From: Vibrio tasmaniensis | Lineage (GTDB): Bacteria > Pseudomonadota > Gammaproteobacteria > Enterobacterales > Vibrionaceae | Assembly: GCF_024347635.1 (NCBI RefSeq) | Contig: NZ_AP025512.1 | Coordinates: 62,001 to 126,000 of the forward strand | Direction of reading: 5' to 3' | DNA: 64,000 nt | Shown: piece by piece, positions 26,266-36,163 of the stretch | Layout: every line of letters begins with the position of its first letter | How positions within the stretch are numbered: the stretch's first letter is position 1 | Made by a program: the position numbers and the translations under genes | Notes under the pieces: generated by a model | Told to the model about the DNA's origin: nothing | Databases searched by the model: none | What the model saw: only the letters and a program-made list of their open reading frames with translations

Positions 26266-27981
26266 TTAATTCAGAAGAGTGATGAGTCTTTTTGTCACCG
26301 ATACGGCATTAGGTGTTAATTTACGAACCCACGCTTTAGAGTATCGTGACCACTTAAACCCATTACTTTTTAATTTCTGTCGAATAACTTCGTCTGGGAT
26401 ACCCTCAAAAGAAAACTTAATGCGTCCCTCTTCCTCGTACAACTCCCAAGCCGTCCCCATGCTTTCACCACTCTCCTGTAACGGCTCCTCATTGTGTAAC
26501 GACACCAATTCAACGAGTCGTTTGTTTATCGTGCGGATCATTGCATTATTATTTTTAAGGGCATAACTGGCAAAGCCTAGCCCTCCCCATGCGTCAGGTT
26601 TTAACAAATTTTTCGCTTTTTCTTCGGTTTGCCCATGCGTCTTAACTAAGAATTCGATCTTATCTTCTTCGCTCATGTGGGGAGCACGAACCACTTTATT
26701 TACGGCTTTCATCAATTCTTGAGATTTAACGCGAGCCTCTAACTTTTCCTTGAGCTTACCGACCGCTTCGGGGTCGTCTGACGCGATACCAGCAGAGCCA
26801 ACACTATCAGCGCGACGGCTGAGATATTCCGCTTTATCCTGAGCTTCTACGCTTTTTCGCATATTTGTATTGATGCTCTCCGCGTGTCTACGGTGCTTCG
26901 CTTCTGAATGATGACCAACAAGGATTGGCTGACCGAACGGCAACATTTTCCCTAATGTACTCGCAGTATTAAACCGCTCATTAGACACCGATTCCGCTTT
27001 AGCGGCGCGATCTTCTAATCGCTCACGCTTCGTTTCTTGTCGCTCTTGATAGTCCCCTAGAGCTACGACTTTACGGGTGTTATCTTGGGTCGGTGGTGTT
27101 GGTTTTTTTTCATCACGGTTAAGCGGTGACAGGTAGCCGTCAATTAACGCCTTTGTCACTTGCTCAAACGTAAAGCGCACTTTAGACAGTGCAATGAGTT
27201 TAATGTCACCCACAGCAGCGTAGTAATGATTTAACGTAGGGTAGTCTGCATCAATATCATGTCTGAATCGCTCCAAATCACCATTCTCAAACTCGATATA
27301 CATCATCGTCTTACTGTACCCCTTGTTGCGACCGACTTCCCTCGCTTCTTGGGTTGCTTTGGTGTTGTAATCGTCTAGCGTATACGCATCACTATCAGAG
27401 AATAGATTTGATTCACTCCAATCAATGACAACTTGCTTCACGACGGCCGTTTTTTTTAAGTGTTCGTATTTATCGAACGACGTTAATAAAACGGATTCTT
27501 TCACCTCTTCGCTTTCCTCAGCGTCAAGGGGATCATTCTCAAAAATAGCGGTGTCCTCGCCTCGTGAATCCAATGAAAAAGTCATGACGACATCATTAGA
27601 AAAATGGTAGATACAATCACATACCGTAGCCTTCACCAGAACCCCGTCATGGACAGTTAATAAAATAACCATGTCGCTGTAGTTCTTTTCGTACCAATCC
27701 CAAAATTCCGCTTTATCCATCGTGACAGGCTGATTACTTCTAAAGCAATCATCCATACCCATTGATTGAGTTTTTAAGATCAACGAATCCGCAAGCTCCA
27801 ACAACTTAGTAATTTTGGCCTTAGCATTTTTACGCAATTTGCCAGCCTTAAACGAGGTTAAAAAATCCTGCTTCTCTTTGCTCTTAGAGGGATCATTTTG
27901 TGCAGTTGCCTGAGAGCCCAACGTCGATACGTTGGTCGCGATTTGAACGTTAGTGTGAGTTTGAGGTGGATTCACTAGCAT
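26266..27981 (-). CDS. DUF3560 leading-region protein
   Basis: The product is 571 residues from the ATG giving MLVNPPQTHT, chosen for its AAGGGG site and because the same upstream context (GTGATACTCAAAC) precedes the other leader-bearing genes. Residues about 320-440 carry the DUF3560 signature: RERLEDRAAKAESVSNERF, then PFGQPILVGHHSEAKHRRH. The last ~45 residues (SNGFKWSRYSKAWVRKLT) are a tail often found with it. DUF3560 proteins are frequent in plasmid leading regions next to antirestriction genes, but their biochemical role is not established. The N terminus includes ATNVSTLG, the leader shared with the gene at 41827. Confidence 0.8.
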   Translation of the reverse strand: MLVNPPQTHTNVQIATNVSTLGSQATAQNDPSKSKEKQDFLTSFKAGKLRKNAKAKITKLLELADSLILKTQSMGMDDCFRSNQPVTMDKAEFWDWYEKNYSDMVILLTVHDGVLVKATVCDCIYHFSNDVVMTFSLDSRGEDTAIFENDPLDAEESEEVKESVLLTSFDKYEHLKKTAVVKQVVIDWSESNLFSDSDAYTLDDYNTKATQEAREVGRNKGYSKTMMYIEFENGDLERFRHDIDADYPTLNHYYAAVGDIKLIALSKVRFTFEQVTKALIDGYLSPLNRDEKKPTPPTQDNTRKVVALGDYQERQETKRERLEDRAAKAESVSNERFNTASTLGKMLPFGQPILVGHHSEAKHRRHAESINTNMRKSVEAQDKAEYLSRRADSVGSAGIASDDPEAVGKLKEKLEARVKSQELMKAVNKVVRAPHMSEEDKIEFLVKTHGQTEEKAKNLLKPDAWGGLGFASYALKNNNAMIRTINKRLVELVSLHNEEPLQESGESMGTAWELYEEEGRIKFSFEGIPDEVIRQKLKSNGFKWSRYSKAWVRKLTPNAVSVTKRLITLLN

Positions 27982-28037
27982 GGCTTTTGCCCCTTGTTGT
28001 TTGAGTATCACTTCGCTTGTCGCCTGACTTCTTTAGC

Positions 28038-28107
28038 TCATTACAGGGTTCTGCTTTACAAGGGCGCGTAGCGTTCATATACCCTTGTAAAACAGGTTCT
28101 GTGATGA
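28038..28107 (-). promoter_or_regulatory. Long imperfect hairpin, candidate single-stranded-DNA promoter (copy B)
   Basis: TCATTACAG...CTG.TTTACAAGGG (28038-28064) pairs with CCCTTGTAAA.CAG...CTGTGATGA (28082-28107). There is a perfect 10-bp core and a 17-nt loop. The near arm begins 57 nt before the DUF3560 start codon. The sequence differs from copies A and C, but the ACAAGGG/CCCTTG core, the CTG/CAG pair and the distance to the gene are kept. Confidence 0.5.
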
Positions 28108-28199
28108 GATATCTAGAAGGAAGAGCAGAAAGCGTTGTGATGCGAGTCAGGGCAAATAAGCCTGCTAGTGAATCAAGGTCATTACTCACACTTGAGTTC

Positions 28200-28452
28200 A
28201 GATGGTGAAAGGCAACGAGGAGGCACGACGAGGCGGAAGGCCGCCCCGCACAGCTACGCAGTAGCGCAGGCGTTCAGGATTGCAGCGGAGTGCCGCCCAG
28301 CGATATCTTTTTAAATAGGGTCTGTAGAGAGGCACATTCTGGGGCGGCACGCAGTGACACACCAGGGTGATGTCAGTCTTAGGCCATAGGTGAAAGATAC
28401 CAGCGAAAAGCCTTGCCCGAAGGGTAACGCCCAACTCAAGCCTTCCCCACAA
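28200..28452. repeat. GC-rich structured element, copy B of three
   Basis: It is nearly identical to 25375-25600, with a 12-bp insertion (GAGTGCCGCCCA) relative to that copy. It lies upstream of the hairpin and the DUF3560 gene, keeping the order element, hairpin, leader gene. Its GC content is clearly above the surrounding sequence. Confidence 0.6.
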
Positions 28453-28469
28453 CGCAGCCCTTTCACGAG

Positions 28470-28716
28470 CTATTCTTGGTAAGCGATCAAGTTAAAAAAT
28501 ATAGCGATAATAGAAATAACCATTGTCGCTATAGCTACCCAAAATGCATTTCTTGCATGTTTATTTTCTTGTTCTGCTTTCAGATTAGATTGATACGTAA
28601 GATAGCCAAAATAAGCAGGTGCATTTAAAGACCACCTTCCTTGTTCTGCGTGTTGATATGTTGAGGTATTAATTGTAGTTAATCGTTCTAAACTTGATGG
28701 CCCTTGTGGTTCCAAA
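28470..28716 (-). pseudogene. 3' fragment of a membrane-protein gene cut by an IS91-type element
   Basis: The minus-strand frame ends at 28470 and encodes a soluble stretch (SLNAPAYFGYLTYQSNLKAEQ) and a C-terminal membrane helix (FWVAIATMVISIIAIFFNLI). Its upstream part runs into the left end of the insertion element at 28717, so the natural start is lost. The family is not recognised. Confidence 0.55.
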
Positions 28717-30083
28717 GAACCGGCGACGGTGTCGCCTGAGCGGCCTACGTCCGAAAACAAAGAGACTCAACCGACTAGGTCGCTTTGCATGAATCGTTTA
28801 TCCTATAGGTCATGTTTCCGAATAAGCCTATCAAACAACTCTTCAATGCCAACGATAATTGGCTGAACTATCTCAATAAACATCGGGAAACACTCCGAAC
28901 CGTCGTCATTGAAAACGTCACCAAGATGCTCGCTTGCAGTACCGCCGCTTTTGGCTCTAAAGAGTATCGATGCAGCCATGACAACTGCACTCATCACAAA
29001 TACATTCACCAGACGTGTAAATCTCGCTTTTGCAGCAGTTGTGGCATAAAAGCCACAGAGCGGTGGATACGAAAGCAACAACATGTTTTTCCTGAGTGTG
29101 AGTATCAACACGTAACGTTGACGCTCCCACACACGCTGTGGCCTATCTTTCGGGATAATCGTTTTCTTCTCAATCATCTCTTTAGTTGTGCAGCCAAAAT
29201 CTTCTTAGGATGGGCAAAGCAACTGGATATTGATATCGGCGTGTTCTGTGCACTTCACACCTACGGCAGAAAGCTGAATTGGAATGTACACATCCATTTA
29301 TCTGTCACACGTGGTGGTTTATGTTAGAGGACAGGCCTGTGGAGGCCCATTTTCTTTAAAGCTAAGACCACTGAGAAGTGTTGGCGCGGTGCCATCATTC
29401 AACTTCTCGGCTCCCATCACTCAGAGTTAGATTTGACTGGAGAAGGCTGCCCTTTTATTCGTAATAAACAAGATTGGTCCCGATTTTTAACCAGCCAATA
29501 TTGCCGTCGATGGAAGCTGCACTTTGCAAAGAAAACGGCCAATGTGACCCCCACCATGACCTACATGGGTCGATACCTAAAGCGGCCACCCATATGGCGT
29601 CTAGGTTACGACATGATTTCCAGGGAGGCTTGGTGACGTTTGATTATCTTAACCATAGGAATGGTCGGACGGAATCCCTCATTTTGAGTCCAGAAGCACT
29701 GATAGAGCGCATGATTGAGCATATTCCAGATAAGCACTTCAAAATGATTCGATACTTCGGTTTTCTATCAAACCGACGCCGTGGTGAGATTCTCCCTAAG
29801 GTCTACGATGCCTTAGGCATCGCACCTAAAGACTCACCAGAAATGCCCGGTTACGCCGCCATGCTGAAAGGTTATGTGAAGGTTGACCCGTTTGAGTGCA
29901 TTCTTTGTGGTCACCGCTTAACATTCATTCGTTTTAGAGTCGGAGAGTCGCTGTCGGAGTTGGTCCATCACGCCCTCATTCAATCCCAAATCAGGTCAAT
30001 TTAGATTTTTCGTAGGATGAGAGCATCTGAAATAGCGAAAACAGTATGAAAGTGTTCAATTAACACTCGACTTTAAATTGTAA
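28717..30083 (+). mobile_element. IS91-family insertion sequence, copy 1
   Basis: The ends were placed by comparing three copies in the window. All begin with GAACCGGCGACGGTGTCGCC, and the 3' sequences are shared to about 30083, past a small hairpin (GTGTT...AACAC). No inverted repeats or target duplications are seen, as expected for rolling-circle IS91 elements. The leading GAAC may be the target tetranucleotide known for IS91 (GTTC/GAAC) rather than part of the element. It truncates the gene to its left. Confidence 0.8.
28812..30004 (+). pseudogene. IS91-family HUH transposase, disrupted (copy 1)
   Basis: An intact version would have about 397 residues: an N-terminal Cys-rich zinc finger (CSHDNCTHHKYIHQTCKSRFC), the HUH motif (NVHIHLSV) and a catalytic-tyrosine region (YMGRYLKRPP). 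Here the AAG codon after GGLC is TAG (29325-29327). A one-base deletion near 29592 (ATATGG where the other copies have ATATCGG) shifts the frame. The C terminus is complete, including CILCGHRL, so only this copy keeps the last zinc-binding segment. Confidence 0.85.
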
Positions 30084-30252
30084 AATCAAGCATCTTCAAT
30101 GATCACAGGTATATAGGCGAGATAATAACGCACGGTTTCGATAATAACTTCTGAGGGAAAATGGCAGCCTTTAAACATTACGATTCAGAGTATTGAGTGG
30201 AAGTTGAAAAAATCCTAACCTAAAGACTCAAAAGTTCACGACAGAACCAACT

Positions 30253-30344
30253 ATTAATTATAGTATTAATTATAGTATTAATTATAGTATTAATTATAGT
30301 ATTAATTATAGTATTAATTATAGTATTAATTATAGTATTAATTA
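30253..30344. repeat. 12-bp tandem array upstream of the GH114 gene
   Basis: Seven exact copies of ATTAATTATAGT (30253-30336) are followed by a partial unit. The array ends 16 nt before the start codon of the next gene. It is almost pure A/T and contains repeated TATAGT, a possible -10-like sequence. Slippage would change the copy number and so the promoter spacing. Confidence 0.9.
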
Positions 30345-30359
30345 ATATAGAGTTACTAA

Positions 30360-31226
30360 ATGATTTCTAATGCAATATCAATTTTTAAGTCAAAATCACT
30401 GCTATTAATTACCGTATTGTTGCCAGGCTGTAATTCCCATTGGCAACCGACCGCTGATACGACGTGGCAGTGGCAATTAAAGGGAGAATTAGATACCACT
30501 TATGAGGTTGATGCTTATGATGTTGATTTATTTGATACTCAAGCGTCAACATTTCAACAACTCCAAGATTCAGGTAAAAAAGTTATTTGCTATTTCTCTG
30601 CTGGTACTTTGGAAGAATGGAGAGAAGATGCTCCTTTCCTGAAAGGCCTACATATTAAGGACGAAAGGAATGGTCATATGGATGATTGGGAAGGAGAATT
30701 TTGGCTAGACATAAAAGATAAACGAGTATGGAATGTTATGTCTAAAAGGCTAGACCTTGCTGTCATAAAAGGATGTGATGCTGTAGAACCCGATAATGTA
30801 GACCTCTATATAAATAGACCTGGCTTCACTTTCGATGATCAACTTACATATAATAAATTTCTAGCATCGGAGGCTCATAAACGAGGTCTTGCTATAGGCT
30901 TGAAAAATGATCTAGACCAAGTTGAAGAGTTGATAGATTATTTTGACTTTGCAGTTAACGAGCAATGCTTAGAATACGATGAATGCGAAGTGTTGACATT
31001 ATTTATCAACCATAATAAGCCTGTTTTCCACGTTGAATACCCTAATGCTAAAGAAAAACCAGAGGTATCTGAACATACCCAATTCCCAAAACCGGAATCG
31101 ATGACCTCATACTTGAAATCTTGTCGTGACCTTGAGCAATATGGTTTCCAATCATTGCTTATGCCGCTTCATTTAGATGCAACATTCAGAATAGATTGTC
31201 ACGAGTTACTGGCGAATAAAATGTAA
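30360..31226 (+). CDS. GH114-family lipoprotein, probable endo-alpha-1,4-polygalactosaminidase
   Basis: The product is 288 residues with a lipoprotein signal (LLLITVLLPGC; Cys at about residue 24). The mature part has a GH114 (TIM-barrel) pattern: WQWQLKGELD, then VICYFSAGTLEEWREDA, DDWEGEFWLDIKD, GCDAVEPDNVDLY, GLAIGLKNDLDQV and FDFAVNEQCLEYDEC. The acidic residues in EPDNVD and NEQC are the likely active site. GH114 enzymes cut alpha-1,4-linked galactosamine polymers such as Pel-type matrix. An outer-membrane lipoprotein could remodel biofilm, which fits the giant adhesin encoded 15 kb away. The gene is AT-rich and lies between two IS91-type copies, suggesting acquisition. Confidence 0.82.
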   Translation: MISNAISIFKSKSLLLITVLLPGCNSHWQPTADTTWQWQLKGELDTTYEVDAYDVDLFDTQASTFQQLQDSGKKVICYFSAGTLEEWREDAPFLKGLHIKDERNGHMDDWEGEFWLDIKDKRVWNVMSKRLDLAVIKGCDAVEPDNVDLYINRPGFTFDDQLTYNKFLASEAHKRGLAIGLKNDLDQVEELIDYFDFAVNEQCLEYDECEVLTLFINHNKPVFHVEYPNAKEKPEVSEHTQFPKPESMTSYLKSCRDLEQYGFQSLLMPLHLDATFRIDCHELLANKM

Positions 31227-31384
31227 GTGCCTGCGACGCCCCGACTCATTGATTTCCTAATATTAGGTTATGTCAAGGGTGGGATCGAACTTTAGTTGTT
31301 GAAAATAAAGATTTTTAAGTTTTTGAATAGAACTTTTCCTGATATTCACGATCAAATCATGAAGTAAAAACATCTGGAACTCGC

Positions 31385-31671
31385 ATGATTATCATTGAGC
31401 AGCTAAAAAAGTAAAAGATACACGCTCTCACATCAACCAAGTTTACCCTGTTATGGAAGTGGCTTTTGTCGTCATAACGGCCATGCTTTTTGGTCAAAAC
31501 AAGTGGACGGATATCAAGGGTTTTAGTGAAGGAAATATTGACTGGTTACGTGAGTATTTCCCCAACGAAAATGGACTTTCTACCCGACATAATATTGCAG
31601 CCATTATGAGAACGATTGTTCCTGAAACGCTCTTAGAAGCTACGGTGGGTTGGGTTAATTTGCAGAGATAG
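31385..31671 (+). pseudogene. ISAs1-family transposase N-terminal remnant
   Basis: From the ATG at 31385 the frame reads MIIIEQLKK, then needs one extra A in an A-run to continue as VKDTRSHINQVYPVMEVAFV. It ends VGWVNLQR after about 95 residues. The pattern (IIE..., DxR, H..., AVI/ITAML, W.DI..F) is the N-terminal DDE_Tnp_ISAS1 leader. The catalytic part is missing. Confidence 0.6.
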
Positions 31672-31719
31672 GCATGCTCATGCCTATCATTAGTGTTGAC
31701 GGAAAGGTGCTAAAGCGAA

Positions 31720-32762
31720 GAACCGGCGACGGTGTCGCCTGAGCGGCCTACGGCCGAAAACAAAGAGACTCAACCTACTAGGGTGCTTTACATGGATCGT
31801 TTATCCTATAGGTCATGCATCCGAATAAGCCCATCAAACAACTCTTCAATGCCAACGATACTTGGCTGAACTACCTCAATAAGTACCGAGAAACCCTCCG
31901 AACCGTCGTCATTGAAAACGTCACCAAGATGCTCGCTTGCAGTACCGCGGCTTTTGGCTCTAAAGAGTATCGATGCAGTCATGCTGACTGCACCCATCAC
32001 AAATACATTCACCAGACGTGTAAATCTCGCTTTTGCAGCAGTTGTGGCATAAAAGCCACAGAGCGGTGGATACGAAAGCAACAACATGTGTTTTCCTGAG
32101 TGTGAGTATCAACACGTAACGTTGACGCTCCCACACACGCTGTGGCCTATCTTTCGGGATAATCGTTTTCTTCTCAATCATCTCTTTAGTTGTGCAGCCA
32201 AAATCTTCTTAGGATGGGCAAAGCAACTGGATATTGATATCGGCGTGTTCTGTGCACTTCACACCTACGGCAGAAAGCTGAATTGGAATGTACACATCCA
32301 TTTATCTGTCACACGTGGTGGTTTATGTAAGAGGACAGGCCTGTGGAGGCCCATTGTCTTTAAAGCTAAGACCACTGAGAAGTGTTGGCGCGGTGCCATC
32401 ATTCAACTTCTCGGCTCCCATCACTCAGAGTTAGATTTGACTGGAGAAGGCTGCCCTTTTATTCGTAATAAACAAGATTGGTCCCGATTTTTAACCAGCC
32501 AATATTGCCGTCGATGGAAGCTGCACTTTGCAAAGAAAACAGCCAACGTTACGCCCACCATGACTTACCTCGGCCGATACCTAAAACGCCCACCGATATC
32601 GGCGTCACGTTTACGACATAACTTTCAGGGAGGCTTAGTGACGTTTGATTACCTCAACCATAGGAATGGTCGGACGGAATCTCTCATTTTGAGTCCAGAA
32701 GCCTTGATAGAGCGCATGATTGAGCATATCCCAGATAAGCATTTCAAAATAATTCGATACTT
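31720..32762 (+). mobile_element. IS91-family insertion sequence, copy 2, 3'-truncated
   Basis: The left end is identical in form to the other copies. The element stops abruptly at CGATACTT, where the inverted repeat of a Tn3-family transposon begins. It has the same orientation as copy 1, with the GH114 gene between them. Confidence 0.8.
31815..32762 (+). pseudogene. IS91-family HUH transposase, frameshifted and truncated (copy 2)
   Basis: A one-base insertion near 32089 (CATGTGTTTTCC where copy 3 has CATGTCTTTCC) ends the first frame after KQQHVFS. The remaining frame (from about 32086) carries the HUH motif and YLGRYLKRPPISASRL, and is cut by the transposon about 60 codons before the natural end. 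Confidence 0.85.
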
Positions 32763-32888
32763 GGCCATTTTTGCCCATCCCCCGAAATGGTCTAATCTGA
32801 TGTCAATCACGATCACATATGCAATGTCCAACGCAACAACCAGCTTCGCATTCTACTAACCTGTTATTGTTGTAAACTATTCTCTCTC

Positions 32889-35800
32889 CTAGGCCAAATT
32901 TTCATCATTTGTACTGATGTTTGCCGATTTAAGTGCCGCGGCTAATTTATTGAAGTCAACCGTCTGCATAAATTCATCCACATTGAATGATGCCCCCAGA
33001 TCGCTGAATTCAAATCGACCATAAAAATTAATATGTTGCCAGGCGACTGGTGATATTTTCTTGATTTGCTCAGGCGTAAGTATTGAATCCGGTGACTCAC
33101 CAGTTATCAGCCCAGAGAGCAATTCCGCATTAAAATAAATAATTGCGTTGGCGATCAGACGCGTACATTCATGCAGGATGTGTTGTTCAATTTCGCTTTT
33201 CACTCGCAACTTACCACCGTTTACATGGGCAATAGCTTTCTTCAGTCGGTGGTAAGCTTCACCTCGGTTTAGCGCTTTAGTCACATGTTTACGAAGCAGG
33301 CGATCATCCAGATAATCCAATAAGTATATACTGCGATAGATATTATCGAGTTCCCATAGAGCTTTCTTGGTTCGGTTTTGCCTTGCGTATGAACTTAGCT
33401 TTCTCACGATGGCAGACTGCGTAGTTTCTTTCTGTCCCAGCGACGCCATGATGTGCTGGATATTGGACCACTCCTCGATAATAAGCTCTTCATTGACTTT
33501 TCGACCAGGTTTGACCAAAAACTCATCGTCATAGTTCGCTGGAGATTGAAAGCCCACGATACTATCGGTCTTAGAAGAAAAATTGCGGTATCGGGGGGCA
33601 AATTGGTAACCAAAGGCATGAAGGATCCAAAAGTTAATCTGATTTGTGCCGTGGGTATCGACCGAGTGACGATCAGGATCAATATCGGTGGTGTTGTTAT
33701 AGAGCAGATCAAATACAAAGTAACTTTCATGCTCATGCGTGCCAATCACCTTCGCATTGATCGGTACATGGTTTCCAATCAGGGTTAGCGCTGAGATACC
33801 TTTCTTCAAGCCAAAGTATTTTGAGGCATGTCGGGCGTTGAAAGTATTTCGTTGAGTTTCAAATCGCTGACCATCGCTGCTCGAGTGCAACACATCAGCT
33901 TCAATGTCATAGTGCCGGAATATGGGAAGTTTCGCGGTGGCATTCGCAATCAGATCATTGGTTTCTTTCAGCGTTTCCAGGCGGAAGAAATTCCGGTAAG
34001 TGGTTTGTAGCTCCTGGGTATCCACATCAGAGATATCCCCCATCCGGCCCAGACTCATGTTGGTACCCAGCGCAACGATACAGGCGAAAACCGTTTTCTC
34101 ATCCTTGGTGCCTTTGACATAGCGATCCAGCACATGGGTAAAGCCATCAAGCAAACCGGTTTTTCGCTGGACATAACTGAGCAGGCTGGCGATACCAATT
34201 GTAGGGACTGACTGGTAAAACTGGTGATTGTTGTCTTCCTCCTCATCCCGCTGATATGGCAGTGTCCATTTTATTTTTTCACCTTGGCCAGTGATTTTAA
34301 TGTCCTTATTTTCTTTGGCCATAATACGCTTGTTCACGTGTTGTATTTTGTCTTCCAGCGTCTTTTTAAGTTCACATAGTGTTTGTTCGATCGGTGCCAT
34401 TAAAGTGGGGAGATCCAGCTCAGTCAGTATTATTTCCTTGTGCTTGTTCCAGCGCTCTACGTGGATGAGGTAGTCGGTAAAACTGCGGTATTTATTGGTT
34501 TTATGATTAAATATATCTCCAGACTCAAACGCTTTGCGAAGCACTTTATACACAGCAAATTCGTAGCGTTCCGCAATGAGACTGCCAGGTGTGCTATCTG
34601 CATAAACATATTTTTTAAGTGCCTTGGTCAGGAAACCCGTTGGAAATTTGGATGTGGATATTCGTCGTATGACACGGCCCAATTCAAAATTGGTCTGAAG
34701 AAAGGTAGTAGCTTCGATTAAAGGGGTTTCTTCGGCGTTACTTTTAAAATCAATAGCCCTGACGATCTGCCGTAAATTCTTCTTGATGGATCCGGACAAT
34801 GACTGTAAATGCTGCCACTGGTACTCTTCCTCATCAAATCCGGCAGAATTAATAAAAGTTGTTACATTCACCATTTTCTCGCGCGCCAGTAGTTGGAAAG
34901 CGCGTTCCCGAATTTCACCAAAGGATAGCTGGTCATCAATGTCGGGACTCAGGAATAACTCCAAAATCTTGCCCGTCATCTTGATGTCTTCGCTGGCCTG
35001 GGAGGTTTGCCGGTAGATGATGTCTCGCGCATACATCTTGGCTTGCTCTTCGTAATGGCGCACGTTGTAAATCAGAGCATCGATGAGGTTATCATGGATC
35101 GTATGGGTGCGATGATAAGCATAGCTGAGTAGGTAAAAGTAAGCAGTCGGCGTATCAAAGCGACGAAGCTTGTATACGGAATAGTACTCTACCAGTGCAG
35201 CGTAATACCGGATGCTTTCATTAGAAAGCTCAATAGTCGGCAACCAGCGCACACCGAAGTCATACAGTGGTTTGAGTTGCTTGACTCGCGTTGCCTCACT
35301 GAGTACTTCTTTGTAACTGAAATCTCTGGGCTCCTTTTTAAGCTGAGTGACCCAGTGCAAGCCAGTAGAATCATCAGCCAGAATGGCGGAAAGCGCCTCT
35401 TCAATTTCAGGTTCCATACTTCGCATCAGCTGTTTGCTGATCCGTTGACGCTCTTCAGAGAGGCAACGGCCAATCAAATCCTGAAATGTACTGTACGCCG
35501 GTGGCACAACGTGCTGCTTATTCAGGAAGCCAAGCAGCTCCCGTAAAATAAAAATAGGTTTGGCAGATCGGCGAACAATACGCCCAGCAACATCTTTTAG
35601 CTCAGTGCCAGTTTGTTTGTCGTATCGACGAAAGCTGAAATGCCTACAAATGATTTTTTGCTGGTTGATACGAGTTTGTTTGCTTGGCACTTTGAAATCA
35701 CGGTCGATGCTATATGGGAAAGATGTGCCGACAATGTGGGAAGTATCGTTTACCACCTCTTCAGCATCAAACCTAAAAAACATTCTTTTGGCCTTAAAAT

Positions 35801-35990
35801 AGCCGAGCTGAAGCACGAAATATATCTTTGAGCTAAGCAGCCACTTTTCTTCAATAAGGCTGACTTCGCTGTTGGTCAGATCGAAGTAATACTCTCGGTC
35901 TTCCTGGGTAAATCGAGGGAAACCGAAATAATCATGAATTTCAGATTGAGTAAGAATGTTCAGTCGGTTGGGATTCACTGCCATAGACAA
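32889..35990 (-). CDS. tnpA: Tn3-family transposase TnpA
   Basis: The product is 1033 residues, intact and full-length for the family. The N terminus has the DUF4158-type DNA-binding region (IHDYFGFPRFTQEDREYYFD). The catalytic DDE triad is visible as D in SSSDGQRF, D in SVDTHGTNQ and E in NRGEAYHRLK. It catalyses replicative transposition by pairing the 35-bp ends. A second Met at residue 3 is an equally possible start. Confidence 0.93.
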   Translation of the reverse strand: MSMAVNPNRLNILTQSEIHDYFGFPRFTQEDREYYFDLTNSEVSLIEEKWLLSSKIYFVLQLGYFKAKRMFFRFDAEEVVNDTSHIVGTSFPYSIDRDFKVPSKQTRINQQKIICRHFSFRRYDKQTGTELKDVAGRIVRRSAKPIFILRELLGFLNKQHVVPPAYSTFQDLIGRCLSEERQRISKQLMRSMEPEIEEALSAILADDSTGLHWVTQLKKEPRDFSYKEVLSEATRVKQLKPLYDFGVRWLPTIELSNESIRYYAALVEYYSVYKLRRFDTPTAYFYLLSYAYHRTHTIHDNLIDALIYNVRHYEEQAKMYARDIIYRQTSQASEDIKMTGKILELFLSPDIDDQLSFGEIRERAFQLLAREKMVNVTTFINSAGFDEEEYQWQHLQSLSGSIKKNLRQIVRAIDFKSNAEETPLIEATTFLQTNFELGRVIRRISTSKFPTGFLTKALKKYVYADSTPGSLIAERYEFAVYKVLRKAFESGDIFNHKTNKYRSFTDYLIHVERWNKHKEIILTELDLPTLMAPIEQTLCELKKTLEDKIQHVNKRIMAKENKDIKITGQGEKIKWTLPYQRDEEEDNNHQFYQSVPTIGIASLLSYVQRKTGLLDGFTHVLDRYVKGTKDEKTVFACIVALGTNMSLGRMGDISDVDTQELQTTYRNFFRLETLKETNDLIANATAKLPIFRHYDIEADVLHSSSDGQRFETQRNTFNARHASKYFGLKKGISALTLIGNHVPINAKVIGTHEHESYFVFDLLYNNTTDIDPDRHSVDTHGTNQINFWILHAFGYQFAPRYRNFSSKTDSIVGFQSPANYDDEFLVKPGRKVNEELIIEEWSNIQHIMASLGQKETTQSAIVRKLSSYARQNRTKKALWELDNIYRSIYLLDYLDDRLLRKHVTKALNRGEAYHRLKKAIAHVNGGKLRVKSEIEQHILHECTRLIANAIIYFNAELLSGLITGESPDSILTPEQIKKISPVAWQHINFYGRFEFSDLGASFNVDEFMQTVDFNKLAAALKSANISTNDENLA

Positions 35991-36020
35991 TTATTAACCC
36001 TTCTTTATTATCAAGGACTC

Positions 36021-36060
36021 TCATGCCTCTCAACAAACGGTCGTTTTTTGAGAGGCATGA
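36021..36060. promoter_or_regulatory. Inverted repeat in the tnpA-tnpR intergenic region (probable res/regulatory site)
   Basis: TCATGCCTCTCAA (36021-36033) and TTGAGAGGCATGA (36048-36060) are perfect 13-bp arms, with AAACG/CGTTT pairing inside. The gap between divergent tnpA and tnpR is where Tn3 elements carry res and both promoters, so this is probably a resolvase binding site. The three canonical subsites were not resolved by eye. Confidence 0.5.
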
Positions 36061-36163
36061 ACGGAGAATCACTATGTACAAGAAACCTGTACTTAGTTGT
36101 CTCATATACACATCTCTACTATCATAATCACATTAACTCATTAAAATGCAAATAAACGAGACG

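Noticed and set aside
25374..28452. Minus-strand frames of 73 and 84 codons in the GC-rich element
   Set aside because: The frame is stopped in copy C, has no ribosome-binding site, and the element is hairpin-rich; left as non-coding pending better evidence.
36021..36060. Integron attC-like palindrome
   Set aside because: It lacks the RYYYAAC/GTTRRRY ends and any integrase or cassette; its place between tnpA and tnpR fits a res site.
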